Positions 35,210 through 43,684 are shown, numbered from the stretch's first letter. The stretch is 64,000 bases of DNA from Oscillibacter sp. 1-3 (GCF_000403435.2 NZ_KE159703.1:456765-520764); one strand, 5' to 3'. Numbers and translations are program-made. Notes: generated from the letters alone by a model not told the origin.

Positions 35210-35694
35210 GAAATTGTTTCCTTCCAATTTTGTATGATAGCAGCATAGATAAGCTCCAATTCGTCGACTTGTTCCATTGTCATTTTTTCACTTATGGCAT
35301 TATGATTGTCAACGGTTCCCATATGGAATCCACCGATTTTCCCGTCAACTCGAATAGAGATTACAAGCGGTACTAATATGTAATCCAGATTATATTCATC
35401 ACAGAGTACTCTTTTCATAGTGGTATAGTACTCCTCATTTTCTTCCGCAGCCGTATCAAAATATGACACTTGAACCCGTTCCGATTTAGCAACCTTCATG
35501 ATAATCGGGAGTGCCTCCTTGCACCACGGACAATCCTCAAACCCAAAATAAACAAGCATCGGATGGTTTCCGGAAAAAGCCTTTTCTAATTCATGGGCTG
35601 TTATCTCAGACATTGATGCTCGATTATTCCATGTTAGGTAGCTTGCCAATAGAAAAAGCAAGGCAACGGGCAAAAGTGTTTTTTTATACCACAT
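35206..35694 (-). CDS. Membrane-anchored thioredoxin-fold protein
   Basis: The protein (162 residues) has an N-terminal membrane anchor or signal (LLPVALLFLLASYLTW) and a thioredoxin fold with the CPWC active site at residues 55-58 (YFGFEDCPWCKEALPIIMKV). The expected cis-Pro is in LVPLVISIRVDG. It should act outside the membrane on disulfides. The neighbouring exported protein has a CNHC pair and other cysteines, a possible substrate. Genes on both sides are within 10 bases, so this is one operon. Confidence 0.78.
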   Translation of the reverse strand: MWYKKTLLPVALLFLLASYLTWNNRASMSEITAHELEKAFSGNHPMLVYFGFEDCPWCKEALPIIMKVAKSERVQVSYFDTAAEENEEYYTTMKRVLCDEYNLDYILVPLVISIRVDGKIGGFHMGTVDNHNAISEKMTMEQVDELELIYAAIIQNWKETIS

Positions 35695-35703
35695 CGCTCT
35701 TCT

Positions 35704-36645
35704 TTAATACCCTGGATAATCGTATTGCATACATCCGCTTCCAGAGGGCGGATCGGTCCAGTATGTAAAATTCCTGCTCTTTACATATGTCCGTCTTCCT
35801 GTTCCAGAGCCTATGTCGTACCAATCTTGCTCGACTCGTCTATATAAAACACAGTCACTTCTCCAATATTCGATCTCATGAACTTCAAAATTTTGAAAAG
35901 AATCACCACCCAATGTTAATGCTATAGAAGACACAATTGTAATAGCTCCCAAAATTGGATGGCTCACTTTATATATCATTTCTCCAGCAGTAATCGTTAC
36001 TAATCCCAATACTTTGACCCATGCTCCAGTCTCATATATTGACGTATTGATTACAACCCAATCCGATGTAGCTTTTGCGATATTGTTTGAAAAGTCTGCC
36101 TCTGTTGATTCTTGTGCGGCGCTCGTGAACAGATGGCAATGATTACATAGAACAAGCGGATTTTTGCCATTGAGTCGCATAATGAGTTCATCGTTTTCTA
36201 GTGTAATCTTATATTCTTCCTCGCCAATCAAAATAGAAACGTAGTTTTCTTCGTCAGCCGAAAACATGATATAGCTTTCAGTGGTTTTATCATATTGAAT
36301 ATGGTGGTAAACAGAGTCTTCATCAATTCCTTCCTTTACCGTCACCATGTTTGGCGTTCCCTTTGAAAGCTGATACATTAAATTGTAGTTTTGTCTCAGG
36401 AACTCCTCTGGCTCATCCGATGCAGCCACACGGGAGGTAGAGGAGTGGCTAATGGGTTCGGCTGTCATTTGGGATTTGTTTGCTTCGACAAGTTCTCTGT
36501 AATCTTCACGAATTTCCGCACATGAAATAGTAGGCACATGATGATACTGATTGGTTGGCACTGGCTGAATCGCAAAGACCGATGAAGTGAGTAGAAGTAC
36601 TGCGAGAAAAAGGCTAATTCCTTTTACTATATATGTTCTCTTCAT
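35704..36645 (-). CDS. Exported protein, geobacillin-26-like
   Basis: The ATG at 36645 gives 313 residues with a clear signal peptide (MKRTYIVKGISLFLAVLLLT, cut after SVFA). A pro-like region follows, then beta-rich sequence with CNHC, a hydrophobic stretch near residues 215-250 (VKVLGLVTITAGEMIYKVSH, AITIVSSIALTLGG) and an aromatic, Cys-containing tail ending DYPGY. The layout resembles geobacillin-26-type antimicrobial proteins as I remember them; no alignment was possible. The CPWC thioredoxin-fold gene next to it fits a disulfide-bonded secreted product. Confidence 0.5.
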   Translation of the reverse strand: MKRTYIVKGISLFLAVLLLTSSVFAIQPVPTNQYHHVPTISCAEIREDYRELVEANKSQMTAEPISHSSTSRVAASDEPEEFLRQNYNLMYQLSKGTPNMVTVKEGIDEDSVYHHIQYDKTTESYIMFSADEENYVSILIGEEEYKITLENDELIMRLNGKNPLVLCNHCHLFTSAAQESTEADFSNNIAKATSDWVVINTSIYETGAWVKVLGLVTITAGEMIYKVSHPILGAITIVSSIALTLGGDSFQNFEVHEIEYWRSDCVLYRRVEQDWYDIGSGTGRRTYVKSRNFTYWTDPPSGSGCMQYDYPGY

Positions 36646-36818
36646 AGTTAATCCTCGTATTGTAGAGTAGTAGTTATTAAAGCCCCTCTCCAAGGGCTGT
36701 GCTACACTGTAAGCGAGCTATATTGTGGGCTTTCCAGAAGAGAGCTACGGATGGAAATCTGGAAAGATAAGTCAATAGGGTCTTTGAACTGTTCAGAAAA
36801 CAGAGAATGTATCATACA

Positions 36819-36842
36819 GACCAGAGAAGAGAATCTCTGGTC
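36819..36842 (-). terminator. Short perfect hairpin between cargo genes
   Basis: GACCAGAGA and TCTCTGGTC form a nine-base stem with a six-base loop, 24 bases after the reverse-strand stop at 36866. There is no T run, so it may be a weak terminator or an RNA processing signal. Confidence 0.4.
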
Positions 36843-36865
36843 CATATGGAATTGATTCTTAAGAC

Positions 36866-37390
36866 TTAAGAGGCAGTAGTATCAAAAAAACTCTGTATCC
36901 ATATAGCGGTTCTGGCATCGCTTTCAAGAAATGAAAGGAGGCTTTTAAAAGAACTCGCTTGTTTTAAAGCTTCGGATAGTAATGAAATATAATCATTGAA
37001 TGTGCTAAATGTTCTATCCTTTTTTTCACCATTTAATTTACTTATATCTGTTGGTAGAAAAAATGCAACATCTCGTACTGCTTCAACAAATATAATTCCG
37101 TTTGCGTATTTATTTTTTTCAGATTCTGAAAAGCACAATCTCTCTGTTCGTGCGCAAATATTGCCTGCCGAAAAGAGAAGCATATCGCGTTGCTTATTGT
37201 ATTCAACGCTGTTCATTTCATTTACAGCAGATAACAGTCTTTGCCCTTCATCGATAAATATAGGGAGGCCACGCATAGCTGTGTTTTCATCGCTTTTGAT
37301 TGCTGCATTGAATATATAATTATGTGTTAACACAATGAAAGAAACCACAGCTATGCATGCCAAGAGAATAAACTGCCTTCTTTTGATCAT
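36866..37390 (-). CDS. Membrane-anchored protein of unknown function
   Basis: The protein (174 residues from the ATG at 37390) begins MIKRRQFILLACIAVVSFIV, one N-terminal membrane span, followed by a helical exported domain with two or three cysteines (AGNICARTERLCFSESEKNK). The ribosome binding site is weak; an ATG at 37453 is possible but would read through the end of the next gene upstream. It lies between two exported proteins on the same strand, which suggests a cell-surface role in the same process. Confidence 0.5.
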   Translation of the reverse strand: MIKRRQFILLACIAVVSFIVLTHNYIFNAAIKSDENTAMRGLPIFIDEGQRLLSAVNEMNSVEYNKQRDMLLFSAGNICARTERLCFSESEKNKYANGIIFVEAVRDVAFFLPTDISKLNGEKKDRTFSTFNDYISLLSEALKQASSFKSLLSFLESDARTAIWIQSFFDTTAS

Positions 37391-37394
37391 ATAT

Positions 37395-38642
37395 TCAGGA
37401 AATAGCAAACGAGCTTGTAGTAATAGTTTTTGTGCTAATAAGGAACAATGCAAATTGAGTATCAGCCTGATAGGTCAAATTTGAATATCCTTGGTACGTT
37501 CCTGTACGCCCATTTGTAAGAATATTGAATCCTGCAGGGAATGCAGCATTGACAGAATCAAAATTCGCTCCCAGCGTTTCAATGGTTACATCAATATAAC
37601 TATTGCTGCCATCGTGTACATAATATGGGTCCCCACTTTTTCCATCCAAGATGTTGCTAAGGATGGAAGCAGGAAAACCATAGTATGTTAGTAGATCAAT
37701 AAACCCTACCAAAATAGTCTTCAGAAGGTTTGTCTGATACGCAGGAGTACCATTCTCTTTTTCAATTATTCCGGCAATACCCTCAACTGAGGATATGCTA
37801 GTGTCTAATCCAACTCTTTTTAATCCAATTCTAAAATTATAAACACTTGCGGAAATGAACTGAGATGTTGGAAAATCATCTGCAGATATATTCCCTGAGT
37901 AAGAGCGAAGCTTAAAAAGAAATCTTTTATTTTGGTTATCTTTATAGGAGTACAAAGTCGACGCTGTTCCTGATCCCGTAAATACACCACTCGAAATAAA
38001 GTTTCCACTCTTAGAGGACAAAGTAGTAAGGCTGGCTCTAGGCTCAATAGCACTAGGAGACGGCATATCAAGGATTTCCTTTTCTTCTTGATTTTCAATA
38101 TAGGCAAGATACAGAGGGACAAAATCCTCAGTCATGACAGATGTTCCAAAGCAAAAATAAAGTTGGCGTGCCTCTTCATTTGTAAAGAAGTCTTCTGGAG
38201 TCAAAGTCACTCCGGCGCTAATGGTATTGCGCTGGGCAATCTTATTCAAACCAACATTAACTGTATACTCTTTACCATTGATTTCAACAGTCCCCGCTAA
38301 AATTCCTCGAATTAAGGTGTAATTTTCGCTGATTTCATATGCCAAAACATCACCACTTGTCGTAATAGGATATGTAGTTCCAGAAATTTTTAGAGTGAAG
38401 TCTACATCTGCTTTACCAGATAACTCTCCATAAGGAATGCGGATATCGTAACTGTATGTAGTTGTTTCGGGTTGAATTTCGGAACAAAATTCAGACTCCA
38501 AATCGTCAATATCTGAGAGGGTAGTCAAAATCTCTTCTGCCTCTCGCGCAGAGCAACTTAAGGAATCTACTGCATATGCGGGAAGGGTGATACTGAAAAT
38601 AAGTGCAAAGCTAAGGACCAAACTGATAATTCTCTTTTTCAT
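37395..38642 (-). CDS. Large exported protein of the cargo island
   Basis: The 415-residue product has a classical signal peptide, MKKRIISLVLSFALIFSITL, cut after PAYA. The mature part is Ser/Thr-rich and beta-rich, with a repeated look in IPYGELSGKADVDFTLKISG and TVEINGKEYTVNVGLNKIAQ, and ends in an aromatic stretch. It has no cell-wall sorting signal or membrane tail, so it is probably secreted. AAAGGA precedes the start. No family is recognised; it may act with the neighbouring exported proteins. Confidence 0.6.
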   Translation of the reverse strand: MKKRIISLVLSFALIFSITLPAYAVDSLSCSAREAEEILTTLSDIDDLESEFCSEIQPETTTYSYDIRIPYGELSGKADVDFTLKISGTTYPITTSGDVLAYEISENYTLIRGILAGTVEINGKEYTVNVGLNKIAQRNTISAGVTLTPEDFFTNEEARQLYFCFGTSVMTEDFVPLYLAYIENQEEKEILDMPSPSAIEPRASLTTLSSKSGNFISSGVFTGSGTASTLYSYKDNQNKRFLFKLRSYSGNISADDFPTSQFISASVYNFRIGLKRVGLDTSISSVEGIAGIIEKENGTPAYQTNLLKTILVGFIDLLTYYGFPASILSNILDGKSGDPYYVHDGSNSYIDVTIETLGANFDSVNAAFPAGFNILTNGRTGTYQGYSNLTYQADTQFALFLISTKTITTSSFAIS

Positions 38643-38760
38643 AATAAATTCCTTTCCGTGAATACCAATGTTTAGCAACCGAATTGCTTATGGAGAATAA
38701 TTGCGCCCATTTTTTTGTTGCTTTCAGATTTTTACATAATAGTTTCTCCCTCTCTTTCGT

Positions 38761-39867
38761 TTATGCATAGGTTGTTAGTTTATTTTTGTGTGTTGGGAAA
38801 CGGCTGAAATGTCCCGGCGAATACACTTGGAGATTTTGCAAAAAGCGGTTGGCAGACTGGCCGGCGGCACTGTCCCCGGGAAAACGCAGGAGAGCCGCCA
38901 CATTGCGCAGGTCGGACTCCACGAACTTGTACCGAAAATCCACGCTGACCTGATGGCGCACCCCATTTTCATCCCGGTAAGCGGCCCACATATTGGCTTT
39001 GCCGGGGTGCCTCGGATCAAATTCCGGGCCGGAATAGTCTTCGAAGGTCTTTGTGCCGTCCAGGTGGGTGACGATACAGGAATCGACAATGCCCTTGTTT
39101 CCCTCCGAGCCGCCGGTCTGATAAAACCACTGGAAGTCCCTGGGCGGAACCTGGTCCGGATCAATCATGTACTGCTCACTCACATCAAATTTGTTTGAAA
39201 AGGCGGTGTTGAAATTGTAGTAGAGGTTTAGTCCCTTCCCCTTGTAATCAGGCACGGAGATGTAGTCCTCCCAGCCCGCCTCCTGAATCAGGGCGTTGTA
39301 GCGTTCCGTGGCGGAGGCAATCGCCTCTTCGGTCTTGAAGTAGTAATCAGAATTATAGTACTTATAGGTCCGCTGAGAGTTCATCTCGCCGGTGACGTAC
39401 TGCCGTCCCTCCTGGTTGTTCCGCTGGACCGCCGCGTCCAGGACCATCCGCCGGAACTCGCCGTAAATACTCTCCAGGGCGGCAGGCCCCATCATCCCAT
39501 CCCAGAGGGGGCTGGGGTACCCGGTGTCCTTCGCCACATCGGTCAGATGCTGGTATCCCTGCTGAAAGACCTCTGTCAGGGAATCCGCATCCATGGTCCC
39601 GTCCAGAAACTGCCCGGCCGCCAGTTTGGTCTGCTGTTCAAACTCCTTCCAGGCAGCGGCCGTGCCAGGATTTCTGCCCAGAGCGGGGCCAGTGAAGTTC
39701 GGCCTCCACGTCTCCAGCCGGTGCTCCGGGCTCATGTCCACCTCAACCCATGTGTCTACATCAGAAGGCGTTTCTTTGGTCTTGATCTCATGGGAGATAT
39801 CCAAAAAAGTGAATTTGCCATATTCGACCCACTTGCCGCCTCTGGGGGCGTTTTGAACCTGCTCCAT
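38761..39867 (-). CDS. Soluble protein of unknown function, GC-rich insert
   Basis: The ATG at 39867 gives 368 residues; GTG/ATG starts at 39879 or 39900 are possible. The protein has no signal peptide and no membrane span and is rich in Trp, Tyr and Asn, with PSPLWDGMMGPAALESIYGE and QMIDPDQVPPRDFQWFYQTG-like text. Codons are clearly GC-rich while its neighbours on both sides are AT-rich, so it has a separate history. It lies between two exported protein genes on the same strand. I do not recognise it. Confidence 0.5.
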   Translation of the reverse strand: MEQVQNAPRGGKWVEYGKFTFLDISHEIKTKETPSDVDTWVEVDMSPEHRLETWRPNFTGPALGRNPGTAAAWKEFEQQTKLAAGQFLDGTMDADSLTEVFQQGYQHLTDVAKDTGYPSPLWDGMMGPAALESIYGEFRRMVLDAAVQRNNQEGRQYVTGEMNSQRTYKYYNSDYYFKTEEAIASATERYNALIQEAGWEDYISVPDYKGKGLNLYYNFNTAFSNKFDVSEQYMIDPDQVPPRDFQWFYQTGGSEGNKGIVDSCIVTHLDGTKTFEDYSGPEFDPRHPGKANMWAAYRDENGVRHQVSVDFRYKFVESDLRNVAALLRFPGDSAAGQSANRFLQNLQVYSPGHFSRFPTHKNKLTTYA

Positions 39868-39910
39868 ATCCCTTACCATCTCCTTTCGAAGAACTGACAT
39901 CTATCACAGA

Positions 39911-40264
39911 TCAGCATACCTTACTTATGTTTTCTGCTGTAAATGGTTTGCCATCAATGGTTCCATACACTTTCAAGGTGTAGGTTTTTCCCTTAGATGC
40001 CGCATATGTTTCACTCAGGATGAGGAAACTGTTGCCTTCACCGGACGAAGAACCAACGAAATTTGTCTCCTGCCATAGTTCCATAGTTGCACAAATTTTT
40101 TTGCCGTTTTGTGAAATTGAAACTTCACATACAGCGGTTGTCCCGTTGAAATACAGCTTAGGAGAAGCGACTGCTATCCGACTTTCCTGTATTTCATTGG
40201 CTTGAGCGTTCACCCCCATTACCATAATGGCAACCAAGAAACAGGTCAATAATCTTCTTTTCAT
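39911..40264 (-). CDS. Small exported protein
   Basis: The ATG at 40264 has AGGAGGT at a good distance and gives 117 residues with a signal peptide (MKRRLLTCFLVAIMVMGVNA, cut near QAN). The mature domain of about 90 residues is a likely beta sandwich (SPKLYFNGTTAVCEVSISQN, KTYTLKVYGTIDGKP). It may bind a surface ligand. It is the first exported gene after the sigma/anti-sigma pair, from which it is separated by a very long hairpin. Confidence 0.6.
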   Translation of the reverse strand: MKRRLLTCFLVAIMVMGVNAQANEIQESRIAVASPKLYFNGTTAVCEVSISQNGKKICATMELWQETNFVGSSSGEGNSFLILSETYAASKGKTYTLKVYGTIDGKPFTAENISKVC

Positions 40265-40379
40265 AAACACACCTCCTTTCAAAAAATAAAACCAAAAAAA
40301 AGAGCAAATGGAGACAGTAAGAAATGACCAAATTGAGAGGCAATATTTATGCAATATGACAGGAATTTTGAGTTTAATT

Positions 40380-40464
40380 CCTCCGGTTAACCCAATGTCA
40401 TAAAATTAAGGAGCGAGCCGCTAGCTCGCTCCTTAATTTTATGACATTACAGCTAGACCGGAGG
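40380..40464. repeat. Long nested inverted repeat
   Basis: Positions 40394-40418 and 40424-40448 are a perfect 25-base inverted repeat around a five-base loop, containing GGAGCGAGC/GCTCGCTCC and AT-rich outer bases. A second pair, CCTCCGGT (40380-40387) and ACCGGAGG (40457-40464), encloses it. In either direction the transcript forms a strong hairpin ending in AATTTT, so it may be a bidirectional terminator; a tiny MITE-like element is the alternative. From here to the anti-sigma stop at 40622 no gene is seen. Confidence 0.7.
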
Positions 40465-40621
40465 TCTGAACAAGGCCGGGAAGGGTCACCTCTGTTTGTA
40501 CCTTTTTACAAAATTGTCACACAGTAAATTGCCAGCACGCTTTGCGCGTAGTTCTGTTTCATCTCAAAAGCATATCAGGGTGACCATCAGTGGAGTCTAC
40601 TTTTCTACACAAGATAAATTG

Positions 40622-41311
40622 TCATTTCTTATTTTGAATAACAGACTCTGCTATTTGAACCATTGTTTCCTCATCAAGATAACCGGTGATAGAAAAAACA
40701 ACACCTGCTTCTTCATCTATCCAAGTCAATCCATTTGATTCCTCAGCAGAGGCCTCCTCATAAAAATCACCAAAGCTGTCCCCAATTCTCACTTCTTTTA
40801 TTTGGAAGTCCTCTCCCATTATCAATTCTTCTGTTCCACTATCCGCTATATTACAAATAAAAATTATTTGCTTTTCCCTGTTTGAATACAAAATTACTTT
40901 TGTAGCATATCCGGTCTCAATCCGTTCCATCATATATCCATCGGGAATCCACTGAGGAACAAAGTCTACTGAGATCTTGGATCGATCCTCAGTCGCAAAA
41001 AAACGATAGAAAACTTTATTTTCAGAAAATTCCCGAATCCATCTTGAAACCGACGCCCTAGCTTCTGTATCCAGGGCTAACCAACCGGATAAGCCAACCA
41101 AAATTGCCAAGAAGCACGCTGCTGCGCATTGTAGAAACTTTCGTCGTTGTTCCCTATTCTTGAATTGTCGCACCAATTGCTCCATCTTTTTTTCAAAAGC
41201 TACAGAAGGCTCTGGTAGTATACCATCATCTTCCGGAAGCGAATTCAGCATTGCATTTTGTACTTTCCATGCGGCCGCTTGAAGCAGTTCATCCGTTAAA
41301 ATTTGTTTCAT
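40622..41311 (-). CDS. Anti-sigma factor, DUF4367-like
   Basis: The protein (229 residues from ATG 41311, with CGGAGA upstream) has a cytoplasmic N-terminal part with AAAWKVQNAMLN, one membrane span (FLQCAAACFLAILVGLSGWL, about 70-90) and an outer domain with VPQWIPDGYMMERIETGYA, the pattern of DUF4367 sensor domains. It overlaps the sigma gene by 23 bases and is the obvious partner that holds the sigma factor at the membrane until a surface signal arrives. Confidence 0.78.
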   Translation of the reverse strand: MKQILTDELLQAAAWKVQNAMLNSLPEDDGILPEPSVAFEKKMEQLVRQFKNREQRRKFLQCAAACFLAILVGLSGWLALDTEARASVSRWIREFSENKVFYRFFATEDRSKISVDFVPQWIPDGYMMERIETGYATKVILYSNREKQIIFICNIADSGTEELIMGEDFQIKEVRIGDSFGDFYEEASAEESNGLTWIDEEAGVVFSITGYLDEETMVQIAESVIQNKK

Positions 41312-41828
41312 AACATTCTCCGAGTTCATCCAACTTTTGTTCTAATTGCTTTTTTGCCCTCCACAAGACTTTTTGGACATTTTTCTGTGACATTCCCAAA
41401 AGAGCGGCAATTTCTTTGGTGGAATATCCGTTCGCATATCGAAGAAGTATCAATTCCCGGTATCTTGCCGGCAGCTGAGAGAGTGCGTCAGCAATACCAA
41501 AGTCACCGGGAGCGGGAATAGCAATGCCCATTAACTCATTACTTTCATCATAAGGTATTGCCGAAGATCGCTTTTGAAGGATATTGATGGCCTTGCGCTC
41601 CGTTATAATGACGATGTAACTGCGCGTCTCTGGCCGATCAGCATCCTGAATTTTTTTAATGTTCCTAATAATAGACAAAAAAGCCTCGTGAACTGCGTCT
41701 TCCGAATCATCCTGATTATTTAATATTTGGTTAGCAACATAGAGCATTAGTTTTCGGTACTTTTTATAGAGCAGAGTAAATTTATCTCTATCGGATAAAT
41801 CCTCCAGCATTTGCAAATAAACTATCAT
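41289..41828 (-). CDS. ECF-type RNA polymerase sigma factor
   Basis: The 179-residue protein has region 2 (YKKYRKLMLYVANQILNNQD, DAVHEAFLSIIRNIKKI) and region 4 (LPARYRELILLRYANGYSTK, IAALLGMSQKNVQKVLWRAK), the full set for an ECF sigma factor. GAGGG precedes the ATG. With the coupled anti-sigma factor it probably controls itself and the exported-protein genes downstream. No AAC-type -35 consensus could be fixed upstream by eye. Confidence 0.9.
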   Translation of the reverse strand: MIVYLQMLEDLSDRDKFTLLYKKYRKLMLYVANQILNNQDDSEDAVHEAFLSIIRNIKKIQDADRPETRSYIVIITERKAINILQKRSSAIPYDESNELMGIAIPAPGDFGIADALSQLPARYRELILLRYANGYSTKEIAALLGMSQKNVQKVLWRAKKQLEQKLDELGECYETNFNG

Positions 41829-42109
41829 CAGACGTTTACCCTCTTTATTGTAAATTACATAAGTTTCATTTTTATTTCAAATAATTCATTGATGCGAAAA
41901 TATACAATTTTCTCCTTGTATCTAATTATTATATCACATTTTTTAGGTCAAAAAAAGCCTTATATATAAAATAAGGAAAAATCTAGCGTGGTTGTCTGGA
42001 TATGTTTAATACTAGATGGTGTCGTCAATAAAAATGTAGGCAACGAAGCTAGTCACGCCGAGAAGATCTATATGACAAACATTGTAATGGGGGAAAAACA
42101 TAATTACAT

Positions 42110-42144
42110 GGTAAAGGAGCCACAGATCCTGCGGCTCCTTTACC
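42110..42144. terminator. Hairpin at the edge of the cargo island
   Basis: GGTAAAGGAGCC and GGCTCCTTTACC form a 12-base perfect stem with an 11-base loop. The region 41829-42254 has no convincing gene. The hairpin lies between divergent units and may mark where the AT-rich island was joined. Confidence 0.55.
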
Positions 42145-42254
42145 GTATATGCGATATATCTCTACACCACTAAGTTGCTTTTTCCTCTACAGACCGTTTC
42201 AAAGGTGTTGAGTAAAGTTATTGCCTATACACCCATTTCTACACCAGAGATGAT

Positions 42255-42283
42255 TGACATAAATGATTATCTGCTGTATAATC
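42255..42283 (+). promoter_or_regulatory. Perfect consensus promoter
   Basis: TTGACA, 17 bases and TATAAT match the housekeeping promoter consensus exactly. It stands 128 bases before the ImmA/IrrE-family gene, with an operator directly downstream, as expected for a promoter that must be repressed. Confidence 0.85.
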
Positions 42284-42291
42284 CGGTATAG

Positions 42292-42303
42292 AACATATGT
42301 TCT
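42292..42303 (+). promoter_or_regulatory. LexA-like operator
   Basis: GAACATATGTTC is a perfect palindrome fitting the Gram-positive SOS box GAAC-N4-GTTC. It begins 9 bases after the -10 box, over the expected transcription start, so a bound repressor would block initiation. An ICE repressor with a similar site is the alternative to LexA. Confidence 0.7.
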
Positions 42304-42410
42304 ATTACTCGGTGAGGGTAACAAATATATTAGTCCAAGCCATAAATCGCTTGAAACAACCGATTATCAACAGTTAGTCAGTCGCTTTGAGGAAAACATG
42401 GAGGTATTGA

Positions 42411-43136
42411 GTGCCGCATTTATCTGTGGGAGAAATCGAGAGCATCGCCCGCCGTGTAATCACTGCATATAAAAAGCTGCCTTCCTTAGCAGGCCAACAG
42501 GTAAGAATGGTTCAACCGGAGCTGTTGGTAAAGGATCTGCTCGGTCTGTCCATCGCGTACCATGTGCTCTCCTCCAACGGCAGTGTTCTGGGGCTTACTT
42601 CCTGCGGCGAGGTCGGTGTCCACATTTATGATGACCCGGATCACCCGGAGTATTACTTTCTGGATGGCAAAACACTGCTGGTCGACAGCAGTCTGATTGC
42701 CGATGGAGCCAACCAGGGGCGGTATCATTTTACGCTGACCCATGAAGGGTGCCACCAGATTTTCCAATTGCTGTTTCCAAAAGAGTACATAGGCTGTGCC
42801 GCACGACGGCAGATCCACTATTGTAGACAGCAGTCTGCCGCAGCTGGCGGTTCCTGGGAAGAATGGCGCACAAATATTCTGACGGCGTCTGTTCTGATGC
42901 CGGAGGATATGGTGCGGGACAATTTAGAGGCCTTTGGGCTGGGCGGAAAACAATTGGTCCTGAACCGAGTGTTTGCCCGCTCCGATTACGAACGCTTCGC
43001 TGAAATGGCTGCTTACATGGGCGTATCAAAGACCGCCCTCTCCATACGCCTCAAGCGGCTCGGTCTTCTGCGTGCAGATTATCTGCGGAACCCCTATGCC
43101 CTTGTTGATATTTACCCGGAAGAAGGAGAATTGTAA
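42411..43136 (+). CDS. ImmA/IrrE-family metallopeptidase
   Basis: ImmA-type proteases cleave XRE repressors of mobile elements and so switch on excision. The GTG start has GGAGG at a good distance and gives 241 residues. The zinc motif HEGCH is at residues 111-115 within RYHFTLTHEGCHQIFQLL; the C-terminal 60 residues are helical with a winged-helix look (MGVSKTALSIRLKRLGLLRA). The strong promoter with a LexA-like box upstream suggests induction by DNA damage. Its repressor target could be the XRE protein at 31048. Confidence 0.85.
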   Translation: MPHLSVGEIESIARRVITAYKKLPSLAGQQVRMVQPELLVKDLLGLSIAYHVLSSNGSVLGLTSCGEVGVHIYDDPDHPEYYFLDGKTLLVDSSLIADGANQGRYHFTLTHEGCHQIFQLLFPKEYIGCAARRQIHYCRQQSAAAGGSWEEWRTNILTASVLMPEDMVRDNLEAFGLGGKQLVLNRVFARSDYERFAEMAAYMGVSKTALSIRLKRLGLLRADYLRNPYALVDIYPEEGEL

Positions 43137-43158
43137 AACGCGCAAAGGAGGACTATTT

Positions 43159-43392
43159 ATGCCAAAAGTCAATGTAAGAGAGAAAAACCCCACCCGCTAC
43201 GCCCAGGCAGCCGCAGAGCAGGAGGCGCTGAAGAGAACTTATTCCAGTACCATACAGATTGCGCGGCTATGTCCTTTCTGCGACCATAAGATAGAAGTCC
43301 TGTGCCGTGGAACTCACAGCGGAACCTACACGAAATGCCCCAACTGCGGAGAAAATGTCTTTTTTCCGCCAATCGCGTTCCGTCTGACTTAA
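43159..43392 (+). CDS. Small zinc-ribbon protein
   Basis: The 77-residue protein has basic N-terminal residues and a zinc ribbon made by CPFCDHKIEVLCRG and YTKCPNCGENVFFPP. AAAGGAGG precedes the ATG, and it follows the ImmA-like gene by 22 bases in the same operon. Such small ribbons are frequent in ICE control regions; nucleic-acid or protein binding is expected. The exact role is unknown. Confidence 0.65.
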   Translation: MPKVNVREKNPTRYAQAAAEQEALKRTYSSTIQIARLCPFCDHKIEVLCRGTHSGTYTKCPNCGENVFFPPIAFRLT

Positions 43393-43473
43393 TCCAGGCA
43401 TTATCCGACAATTTCATCACAGACAAACAAGATTTGTGCCCCGGAGCCGCTTGATGCGTTGACTTCCCATGTG

Positions 43474-43551
43474 CCACTTGGTTTTTGACCTCTGTCCTTG
43501 ACTGGACAGGGTGATACCAGTGTGGCGAAGTGAGGTCAGCAAATCAAGTGG
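43474..43551 (+). ncRNA. Candidate structured RNA
   Basis: Nested pairings are visible: CCACTTG with CAAGTGG (43474-43480/43545-43551), GACCTC with GAGGTC (43487-43492/43532-43537) and CTGTCC with GGACAG (43492-43497/43504-43509). The inner part also holds CCAGTGTGG. A rho-independent terminator follows 12 bases later. The order of helix, internal loop and inner hairpin before a terminator looks like a riboswitch or small RNA. I match it to no known class. Confidence 0.45.
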
Positions 43552-43563
43552 CTCTTTTACGCC

Positions 43564-43600
43564 CATCCGACTCCCAAGAGGAATCGGATGAGCATTTTTT
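43564..43600 (+). terminator. Rho-independent terminator after the structured RNA
   Basis: CATCCGA pairs with TCGGATG (43584-43590), followed by AGCATTTTTT. It would end transcription before the gene at 43685 unless antitermination occurs. Confidence 0.8.
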
Positions 43601-43684
43601 ATTGGCTGCCTTGGGCAGCGCAATACCCGTGATCCCCAATCTCAAAAATTTCCCCAAAAAACTTTGAGATTGGAGATCACAGAA

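Noticed and set aside
42263..42472. Short open frame of 69 codons between the promoter and the ImmA-like gene
   Set aside because: Its start would lie upstream of the expected transcription start, and its end overlaps the better-supported gene in another frame.
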